From NCBI RefSeq assembly GCF_002498315.1, contig NZ_DAGX01000005.1:651336-709214 (forward strand): a DNA stretch of 57,879 nt. The letters run 5' to 3'. Shown here piece after piece: positions 51,765 to 57,879 of this stretch (the first letter of the stretch is position 1; the number at the start of each line of letters is the position of its first letter). A program made the position numbers and the translations under genes. This stretch comes from Methanofollis sp. UBA420. GTDB lineage: Archaea > Halobacteriota > Methanomicrobia > Methanomicrobiales > Methanofollaceae. The notes beneath the pieces were generated by a model, which had not been told where the DNA came from, did no database searches, and saw nothing but the letters and a program-made list of their open reading frames with translations.

Positions 51765-52529
51765 ATGGCATACAAACCACAGTTCGGACCGGGAACCTCC
51801 GTCATCGCCGAAAACAGGCGCAAGCAGATGGACCCGGACTACAAGCTTGAAAAGCTTCGTGACGTGACCGACGAGGACATTGTCCTGGTTCTCGGCCACC
51901 GTGCGCCCGGTGCGGCCTACCCGACCGCCCACCCGCCGCTCGCCGAGCAGCAGGAACCAGCCTGCCCGATCAGGAAGATCGTCGCCCCGACCGAGGGCGC
52001 CAAGGCCGGCGACCGCGTGCGGTACATCCAGTTTGCGGACTCGATGTTCAACGCACCGTCCCAGCCGTACCAGAGGACGTACATGGAGTGCTACCGCTTC
52101 CGCGGCATCGACCCCGGCACCCTGTCGGGCCGCCAGATCGTTGAGTGCCGCGAGCGCGACCTCGACCAGTACTCCAAACTCCTCGTCGAGACCGAGGTCT
52201 TCGACCCGGCACGCATCGGCATCCGCGGTGCGACCGTGCACGGCCACTCCCTCCGTCTTGCAGAGGATGGCATGATGTTCGACATGCTCCAGCGCTGCGT
52301 GCTCGGCGCCGACGGCAACGTCAAGTACGTCAAGAACCAGATCGGCGAACCCCTCGACCGTGCCGTGAACGTCGGCAAGCCGATGGACGAGAACTGGCTC
52401 AAGGCCCACACGACCATGTTCCACTCCCTCGCCGGGACCGGTTTCCGCGAGGACCAGGAATATGTCGAGTACGTCCAGCGGATCCACTCGCTGAGGACCA
52501 AGTACGGCTTCATGCCGAAGGAGGAGTGA
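51765..52529 (+). CDS. mcrG: Methyl-coenzyme M reductase gamma subunit
   Basis: A 254-residue core subunit. The start MAYKPQFGPGTSVIAENRRK and segments VLGHRAPGAAYPTAHPPLAE, DRVRYIQFADSMFNAPSQPY and RGIDPGTLSGRQIVE are typical. A TTG two codons upstream (51759) has GAGGTGA at closer spacing, but homology begins at the ATG at 51765. Five bases before mcrA. Confidence 0.96.
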   Translation: MAYKPQFGPGTSVIAENRRKQMDPDYKLEKLRDVTDEDIVLVLGHRAPGAAYPTAHPPLAEQQEPACPIRKIVAPTEGAKAGDRVRYIQFADSMFNAPSQPYQRTYMECYRFRGIDPGTLSGRQIVECRERDLDQYSKLLVETEVFDPARIGIRGATVHGHSLRLAEDGMMFDMLQRCVLGADGNVKYVKNQIGEPLDRAVNVGKPMDENWLKAHTTMFHSLAGTGFREDQEYVEYVQRIHSLRTKYGFMPKEE

Positions 52530-52534
52530 TCACC

Positions 52535-54241
52535 ATGGCAAAGATTGAGAGAGCGCAGAAACTGTTCCTGAAGGCACTCAAGGAGAAGTTCCAGGGACAG
52601 GACGTGCAGTCTGAGAAAGCCGAGTTCTACAAGTTCGGCGGCATCCGCCAGTCCGCGAGGAAACTCGAGTTCATGAAGGAGTCCCGCGCCGTCGAGATGC
52701 AGCGTGGTATCTCCATGTATGACCCGGAGCGTTGCCACCTCGGCGGCCTGCCCATGGGTCAGCGCCAGCTGATGACCTACGAGGTCTCCGGCACCGGCGT
52801 CTTCGTCGAGGGTGACGACCTCCACTTCGTCAACAACGCTGCCATGCAGCAGATGTGGGACGACATCCGCCGGACAATCATCGTCGGCATGGACCTCGCC
52901 CACGCCACCCTGCAGAAGCGTCTTGGCAAGGAAGTCACCCCTGAGACGATCAACGAGTACCTGCACATCCTCAACCACGCGATGCCCGGTGCGGCAGTCG
53001 TCCAGGAACACATGGTCGAGACCCACCCGGCCCTCACCGAGGACTGTTATGTGAAGGTCTTCACCGGCGACGACGAACTCGCCGACGACATCGAACCCCA
53101 GTTCCTCCTGAACATCGAGAAGCTCTTCCCGGGCAAGTCCGCGGAGGCCCTCAAGGCCGCCGTCGGCAAGTCGATGTTCCAGGCCGTGCACATCCCGACC
53201 ATCGTCTCCAGGACGTGCGACGGCGGCACCACCTCCCGCTGGTCTGCGATGCAGCTTGGCATGTCGTACATCGCCGCGTACCGCATGTGCGCCGGCGAAG
53301 CGGCAGTCGCCGACCTCTCCTTCGCTGCAAAGCACGCCGGCGTCATCCAGATGGCCGACATCCTCCCGGCCCGCCGTGCACGCGGTCCGAACGAGCCCGG
53401 CGGCATCAAGTTCGGCCACTTCGCCGACATGGTGCAGGCCGACCGCAAGTACCCGAACGACCCGGCCAGGGCTTCTCTCGAAGTCGTCGGTGCAGGCTGC
53501 ATGCTCTTCGACCAGATCTGGCTCGGATCCTACATGTCCGGCGGTGTCGGTTTCACCCAGTACGCGACCGCCGCGTACACCGACAACATCCTCGATGAGT
53601 TCACCTACTACGGCATGGACTACATCAAGGACAAGTACAAGGTGGACTGGAAGAACCCGAACCCGGCCGACAAGGTCAAGCCGACCCAGGAGATCGTCAA
53701 CGACATTGCCACCGAGGTCACCCTCAACGCGATGGAGCAGTACGAGCAGTTCCCGACCATGATGGAGGACCACTTCGGCGGTTCCCAGCGTGCCGGTGTC
53801 ATCGCCGCTGCTTCCGGTCTCTCCTCCGCCATCGCGACCGGCAACTCGAACGCCGGTCTCAACGGCTGGTACCTTTCGATGCTCCTGCACAAGGAAGGTT
53901 GGAGCCGTCTCGGCTTCTTCGGCTACGACCTGCAGGACCAGTGCGGTTCCACGAACTCGCTCTCTGTCAGGCCTGACGAGGGCTGTATCGGCGAATTCCG
54001 CGGGCCCAACTACCCGAACTACGCCATGAACGTCGGTCACCAGGGCGAATACGCCGCCATCGTCGGCAGTGCCCACTACACCCGCGCCGACGCCTGGTCG
54101 CTCTCCCCGCTGATCAAGATCACCTTCGCCGACCCGTCCCTGAAGTTCGACTTTGCCGAACCCAGGCGCGAATTTGCAAAGGGTGCGATCCGCGAGTACA
54201 TGCCTGCGGGTGAGCGCTCCCTGATCATCCCGGCCAGGTAA
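52535..54241 (+). CDS. mcrA: Methyl-coenzyme M reductase alpha subunit
   Basis: Catalytic subunit (568 residues) binding nickel F430. Residues matching known active-site and modified positions are all present: His267 (KHAGV, methyl-His), Arg281 (PARRARGPNEPGG, methyl-Arg by Mmp10), Phe340 and Tyr343 (GVGFTQYAT), Gln418 (GGSQRAG, methyl-Gln), Gly463 (FFGYDLQDQC, thio-Gly), Asp468 and Cys470. The alignment offset to the Methanothermobacter numbering (10, later 18) is consistent. GAGGAGTGAT before ATG 52535. The gene is followed by a T-run. Confidence 0.98.
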   Translation: MAKIERAQKLFLKALKEKFQGQDVQSEKAEFYKFGGIRQSARKLEFMKESRAVEMQRGISMYDPERCHLGGLPMGQRQLMTYEVSGTGVFVEGDDLHFVNNAAMQQMWDDIRRTIIVGMDLAHATLQKRLGKEVTPETINEYLHILNHAMPGAAVVQEHMVETHPALTEDCYVKVFTGDDELADDIEPQFLLNIEKLFPGKSAEALKAAVGKSMFQAVHIPTIVSRTCDGGTTSRWSAMQLGMSYIAAYRMCAGEAAVADLSFAAKHAGVIQMADILPARRARGPNEPGGIKFGHFADMVQADRKYPNDPARASLEVVGAGCMLFDQIWLGSYMSGGVGFTQYATAAYTDNILDEFTYYGMDYIKDKYKVDWKNPNPADKVKPTQEIVNDIATEVTLNAMEQYEQFPTMMEDHFGGSQRAGVIAAASGLSSAIATGNSNAGLNGWYLSMLLHKEGWSRLGFFGYDLQDQCGSTNSLSVRPDEGCIGEFRGPNYPNYAMNVGHQGEYAAIVGSAHYTRADAWSLSPLIKITFADPSLKFDFAEPRREFAKGAIREYMPAGERSLIIPAR

Positions 54242-54256
54242 ATCCCACAACTCAAC

Positions 54257-54264
54257 TTTTTTTT
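54257..54264 (+). terminator. T-run after mcrA
   Basis: Eight T residues 15 bases past the mcrA stop codon, consistent with the end of the mcr transcript. Confidence 0.5.
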
Positions 54265-54473
54265 ACCTACGACAAACTGGCATGCCGAAACCGGCAGTAT
54301 CTCGCCCGTTTGGAAGATTTAAACCAGATAATTGGATTAATCCCAATACTTTCCGAAACATTTAATTAAATCATAAACGACTGTTAAATGAACCACAACG
54401 AGTTTGAACTCCATCTCTGTGGTAACGCGAACTGAAAACTCTCGTGCATCTCTGTGCGCTGGGAGGGAGACGA
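54265..54473 (+). promoter_or_regulatory. mtr promoter and leader
   Basis: No gene. The AT-rich ACATTTAATTAAATCAT (about 54358-54374) is the best TATA region. It gives a leader of about 85 nt that ends in GGGAGGGAG before the mtrE ATG. A small GCCG-AAAC-CGGC hairpin (54283-54294) lies between the mcrA T-run and the promoter. Confidence 0.5.
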
Positions 54474-55373
54474 ATGGAAAGCGTATTATTAGGCATAGGA
54501 GTCACAGCATTGGCAGGTGCTCTCGCCACCGTTGCCGGCGCTGCTGAGGATACTGAGTCCAACATCGGATCACAGGGTGACCCGAACTCTCAGGTCCAGC
54601 TGGCTCCACAGATGGGCTACATTCACCGGATCTACAACAAAGCAGTATCCGGCGAACCGCCCGCATATGGTCTGTGGGTCACTATCAGCGCAGGCGTGGC
54701 CTGGGCATTCATGATCACCGGGATGAACCCGGTGCTCGCGATTGTCATCGCATCCGCACTTGCGGTATTTGTGCAGGGTGTGTATGCAACAACCGCTTAT
54801 CTTGGCAGGACTGCGAGTCTTTCCAAGTTTGAACAGCCGGTGTACATCGACGTCATCAAGTCGGTGACCACCGTCACAATGGCTCACGCCTTTGTTGCAA
54901 TATTTACGACCGTAGCGATGTGTTATCTCCTCGTCGCGGCGCTCAATCACCCGTTCCCGCTGCCTCTTCTCGGCATCGTCTGGGGTATCGCCCTCGGTGC
55001 CGCCGGGTCCGCAACCGGCAACCCGTTCTATGGCAAGGAACGCCAGTATCAGACCCAGAACTTCGGCGCCGGTGTGCCGATCTCCGCGTCCGGCAACATT
55101 GTCAGGTACGCCGAGGCCGGTCAGCGCAGCTCCCTTGACAACGGCTGGTTCACCGCCAAGCTCGGCGGCCCGGCATCGGGTGTCTGCTTCGGTCTGATCG
55201 TGTTCCTCGAACTCTGGAGAACCGTTCTCTTCGAGAGCGTCGCCGGAGGATGGGGTGCGATCATCGCTGGTGTCGTCATTATCCTGATCTTCATGATCAT
55301 CGACCGTTACATCGAAGTCTGGGCCAGGAAGAACTACGGTCCGTACGTCAAGGCTGAGGAGGCATCTGCATGA
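54474..55373 (+). CDS. mtrE: Tetrahydromethanopterin S-methyltransferase subunit E
   Basis: Integral membrane subunit (299 residues, about six helices) of the Na+-pumping complex that moves the methyl group from methyl-H4MPT to CoM. Typical segments: a short N-terminal helix, LAPQMGYIHRIYNKAVSGEP, GKERQYQTQNFGAGVPISAS and GWFTAKLGGPASGVCFGLIV. First of mtrEDCBA; overlaps mtrD by four bases (ATGA). Confidence 0.95.
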   Translation: MESVLLGIGVTALAGALATVAGAAEDTESNIGSQGDPNSQVQLAPQMGYIHRIYNKAVSGEPPAYGLWVTISAGVAWAFMITGMNPVLAIVIASALAVFVQGVYATTAYLGRTASLSKFEQPVYIDVIKSVTTVTMAHAFVAIFTTVAMCYLLVAALNHPFPLPLLGIVWGIALGAAGSATGNPFYGKERQYQTQNFGAGVPISASGNIVRYAEAGQRSSLDNGWFTAKLGGPASGVCFGLIVFLELWRTVLFESVAGGWGAIIAGVVIILIFMIIDRYIEVWARKNYGPYVKAEEASA

Positions 55374-56209
55374 CCGCAATTGCAGCCAAGCCCAGTGCGT
55401 CCGAGGGCATCAACCCGGTCGCATCTGTTATCGGTATCGTGATCATCATCGCGGCGGTTGCCATCGCGGCAGTCTTTGCGAACTTCGCCCTCGCCGCTCT
55501 TATCGGCGTGATCATCGGCGGCCTTCTCATCGGCTTCGGTGTTCACTTCGTGCCGGTCGGCGGCGCACCTGCAGCCATGGGCCAGTCTCCGGGCATTGCA
55601 ACCGGTGTCGCCATGCTCGCAGCCGGTGCCGGCCTTGCCGGTCTCTTCGGCGGCGCATGGGCCGCGGCGAACCCCGCGTTCGGCATCGCCATTGTCATCG
55701 CTGCCGGCGCTATCGGCGGCGGTCTCCTGATGGCAGTCACCTGTCTGATGGTCAACATCGTCTACATCTTCGGCATGGGTATCCCGGCCGCATCAGGCAA
55801 GGTCGCAAAGGACCCGATCACCGGCGACTCCCAGGCCGAGTACAAGTCCCAGGGCACTGAAGGCCACGGCCTGCCATTCGTCTCCTATGTTGGCGGCGTG
55901 ATCGGCGGCATGCTCGGCGGTGCCGGCGGTACGCTCATCTACTACGAGCTCCTCCAGGTCTACGCCGCAAAGCTCCCTGAGCTCTTCAGCGCGACCGCTG
56001 CGGAAGTACTCCCTGTCGCCGTCTCTCTTGCGGGCATCTTCGCCGTCGGCATGTTCCTCATGAACGCCGTGCTTGCTGCGTACAACATCACGGGCACGAT
56101 CGAAGGCCCCCACGACCCGAAGTTCAAGCGCTTCCCCCGTGCCGTCATCGGATGCGCAGTCGCTTCGGCAGTTGCCGGTCTGTTTGCAGTCCTGATTGTG
56201 GTGGTGTAA
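55370..56209 (+). CDS. mtrD: Tetrahydromethanopterin S-methyltransferase subunit D
   Basis: Membrane subunit (279 residues), almost wholly hydrophobic with Gly/Ala-rich helices (ALIGVIIGGLLIGFGVHFVP, GGGLLMAVTCLMVNIVYIFG) and the loop KDPITGDSQAEYKSQGTEG. With C and E it forms the Na+ path. Longer than some orthologues because of its N-terminal extension MTAIAAKPSASEGINP. Two bases follow before the mtrC ATG. Confidence 0.94.
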   Translation: MTAIAAKPSASEGINPVASVIGIVIIIAAVAIAAVFANFALAALIGVIIGGLLIGFGVHFVPVGGAPAAMGQSPGIATGVAMLAAGAGLAGLFGGAWAAANPAFGIAIVIAAGAIGGGLLMAVTCLMVNIVYIFGMGIPAASGKVAKDPITGDSQAEYKSQGTEGHGLPFVSYVGGVIGGMLGGAGGTLIYYELLQVYAAKLPELFSATAAEVLPVAVSLAGIFAVGMFLMNAVLAAYNITGTIEGPHDPKFKRFPRAVIGCAVASAVAGLFAVLIVVV

Positions 56210-56210
56210 A

Positions 56211-57077
56211 ATGACAGTACAAGTTACCGCGTCAAAGGGTGGCATTCCCCACAACACGATCATGGCATATGGTCTTGTGGGATCGATTGTCTGCCTGTAC
56301 CTGACCTACCTGAACCAGTACCTCTCTGTCGAGTACGCCGCTCTCTTCGGCGGCCTTGCGGCGATCTTCGCCCTGATATGGGGCACTGACACCATCAAGC
56401 ACCTCTGCAGTTACGGTATCGGAACCGGCGTGCCTTCTGCCGGTATGATCGCATTCGGCTCCGGCGTCATCGCCATGCTCCTTGCGACCGCAGACGTGTT
56501 CAACAGCATGTTCCTCTCCCCCATCATGGCCGTCGTCTTCGGCGCCATCATCGGCGGAGTGGCCGGCTGGCTTGCAAACAACGTCATGAGGATGAACATC
56601 CCGGTCATGGTCCGCTCGCTCACCGAGATGGCTATCATTGGTGCGATCGTCCTCATGGGCTTCACGGCCGTCATGGCCGGAGGATTCGGGTTCGAAGCCC
56701 TCTCTGCACGCGAGTTCGCCCTTCTCGGGCCTCTTGCCATGAAGAACTTCGAATTCACGGTCCTCGGCGGCTGTCTTGTGGCAGTCTCCTTCATGCTCGG
56801 CTCCATCGCGCTGCAGCACCCATTCAACGCCTGCCTCGGCCCCGGCGAGAAGCAGGACCGGACCCTCATGCTCGCCGCAGAGTGCGGCTTCCTCTCCATG
56901 ATCCCGGTCGCCGTGATCTCCTTTGCCTTCGTCGGCATCGGTGCGGCAGTTCTCTCCCTCATCGTGGCAGTCGCCGGTTGGTACTACACCTACGTCCGCT
57001 TCCTCGAACTCTCGAAGCGCGACGCGTTCGCATGGCTCGACGCAAAGCCGATTCTGGAACCAAAGGGTGAGGACTAA
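56211..57077 (+). CDS. mtrC: Tetrahydromethanopterin S-methyltransferase subunit C
   Basis: Membrane subunit (288 residues) with about seven to eight helices (NTIMAYGLVGSIVCLYLTYL, GSGVIAMLLATADVFNSMFL) and the conserved loop IALQHPFNACLGPGEKQDRT. ATG 56211 is chosen because the upstream codons belong to the mtrD tail. Its TAA overlaps the mtrB ATG by one base. Confidence 0.95.
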   Translation: MTVQVTASKGGIPHNTIMAYGLVGSIVCLYLTYLNQYLSVEYAALFGGLAAIFALIWGTDTIKHLCSYGIGTGVPSAGMIAFGSGVIAMLLATADVFNSMFLSPIMAVVFGAIIGGVAGWLANNVMRMNIPVMVRSLTEMAIIGAIVLMGFTAVMAGGFGFEALSAREFALLGPLAMKNFEFTVLGGCLVAVSFMLGSIALQHPFNACLGPGEKQDRTLMLAAECGFLSMIPVAVISFAFVGIGAAVLSLIVAVAGWYYTYVRFLELSKRDAFAWLDAKPILEPKGED

Positions 57078-57361
57078 TGGGATATGTCCACGTACTGCCC
57101 GAATTCGGGCTGGTCGTCGACCCGATGGTCGGCGTTGTCACCACGGCAGGAGTTTCCTATCAGCCGGTGATCGACAAGGTCGCCGAACTCGAGAAGGTCT
57201 CCGACGACCTCGTCGGCATGCTCTCGGGCGAAGGCAGTTTCCTTGCCTCGTATCCGGGCAGAGAGAAGTCTCTGGTCGTCGCCGGCGGTGTCACCGCACT
57301 CTGGTATGGTCTCGCTGTAGGACTGCTCCTTGCGGGGATTATCGCCCTCGCACTGATCTGA
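57077..57361 (+). CDS. mtrB: Tetrahydromethanopterin S-methyltransferase subunit B
   Basis: A 94-residue subunit with a soluble N-terminal part (GYVHVLPEFGLVVDPMVGVV) and one C-terminal transmembrane helix (about 75-94). Typical size. It precedes mtrA by ten bases, with GAGGTGA between. Confidence 0.93.
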   Translation: MGYVHVLPEFGLVVDPMVGVVTTAGVSYQPVIDKVAELEKVSDDLVGMLSGEGSFLASYPGREKSLVVAGGVTALWYGLAVGLLLAGIIALALI

Positions 57362-57371
57362 GGTGAAAAAA

Positions 57372-57879
57372 ATGGCAGACAAGACATCACCGGCAAGTGG
57401 ATGGCCCCTCGTAAAGGGCGACTTCCACTCGGGCGACGCAAATTCCTGTGTCGCAGTCGTCACCATGGGCTCCCACCTCGACGAGCAGGCCATCTGTGAC
57501 GCAGGCGCGGCACTCTGCGGGTCCTGCAAGACCGAGAACCTCGGCCTTGAAAAGGTCATCGCAAATGTCATCGCAAACCCGAACATCAGGTTCATCCTCC
57601 TCTGTGGTACCGAGGTCAAGGGACACCTGTCCGGCCAGACCCTGAGAGCCCTCCACGAGGGCGGCGTCGAGGGCGGCAAGGTTGTCGGGTCGCAGGGCGC
57701 AATTCCCTTCATCGAGAACCTCGATGACGCGGCGATCAAGCGCTTCCAGGCCCAGACCGAGATCGTCGATATCATGGAGTCCGAAGACCTCGGCGCAATC
57801 AAGGCGAAGATCGCCGAACTCAAGGGCAAGGACCCCGGAGCATTCGGCGAGGCACCGATTGTCGTCGAAGTCAAGGAAG
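57372..57879 (+). CDS. mtrA: Tetrahydromethanopterin S-methyltransferase subunit A, 3' end outside window
   Basis: Corrinoid-binding subunit. The visible 169 residues include the start ADKTSPASGWPLVKGDFHSG, CDAGAALCGSCKTENLG and ILLCGTEVKGHLSGQTLRAL. His85 corresponds to the lower cobalt ligand (His84 in Methanothermobacter). The membrane anchor lies past the edge. ATG 57372 follows GAGGTGA. Confidence 0.96.
   Translation, partial: MADKTSPASGWPLVKGDFHSGDANSCVAVVTMGSHLDEQAICDAGAALCGSCKTENLGLEKVIANVIANPNIRFILLCGTEVKGHLSGQTLRALHEGGVEGGKVVGSQGAIPFIENLDDAAIKRFQAQTEIVDIMESEDLGAIKAKIAELKGKDPGAFGEAPIVVEVKE

Noticed and set aside
1..57879. CRISPR arrays, insertion sequences or prophage
   Set aside because: No regularly spaced repeats, transposase, integrase or phage genes are visible.

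Overview
The window is a high-GC archaeal chromosome segment from a hydrogenotrophic methanogen. The best fit is the order Methanomicrobiales (Methanofollis/Methanoculleus-like). Reasons: complete mcrBDCGA, most of mtr, fwd, ftr and hdrABC are present; there is a TFB, SRP19, Gar1, RIO2 and S8e; leaders carry TATA boxes; and surface proteins combine PKD, beta-helix and PGF-pre-PGF modules. The genus is inference. About 50 protein genes and one tRNA-Ala(CGC) are supported.

Left part (1-28.4 kb): housekeeping and cell-surface genes in short operons. In order: a truncated secreted subtilase with PKD domains; a DsrE-like protein; S8e (apparently with an AUA start); hypB and srp19 facing away from one palindromic TATA box; a PHP hydrolase; gar1-tfb; tRNA-Ala; a papain-like protease fused to a beta-helix; an AIM24-like protein; a beta-helix/PKD surface protein; rio2-DUF460-thiL; a degenerate tRNA-thiolase paralogue with a K+ channel and nadE; a cupin phosphoglucose isomerase after an S-layer-type protein; a TrmB-like regulator; an NrpRII-like protein; a flavin disulfide reductase; and a pilin-LamG protein.

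Middle (28.4-37 kb): a compact nine-gene minus-strand operon. Four genes are the chain-elongation enzymes that make 2-oxosuberate for coenzyme B (aksA, aksD, aksE, aksF). The small aconitase subunit carries Arg26-Thr27 in the specificity loop, the homoaconitase signature. The same transcription unit holds two tandem methanogenesis-marker-11-like proteins, a radical SAM protein, an IorA-like ThDP enzyme and a cysteine-rich protein of unknown function. The coenzyme B steps after 2-oxosuberate (decarboxylation, sulfur insertion) lack assigned enzymes as far as I know, so this operon is the most interesting part of the window.

Right part (38-57.9 kb): the core of methanogenesis. ftr (minus strand) is followed on the plus strand by fwdGF-hdrCBA-mvhD-fwdDBAC. 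This couples CO2 reduction to formylmethanofuran with flavin-based bifurcation at heterodisulfide reductase. Then come mcrBDCGA (methyl-CoM reductase, using CoM and coenzyme B) and mtrEDCBA (Na+-pumping methyltransferase), the last gene running off the edge. A gene-free 1.16-kb hairpin-rich stretch (36944-38108) separates the coenzyme B operon from the methanogenesis block.
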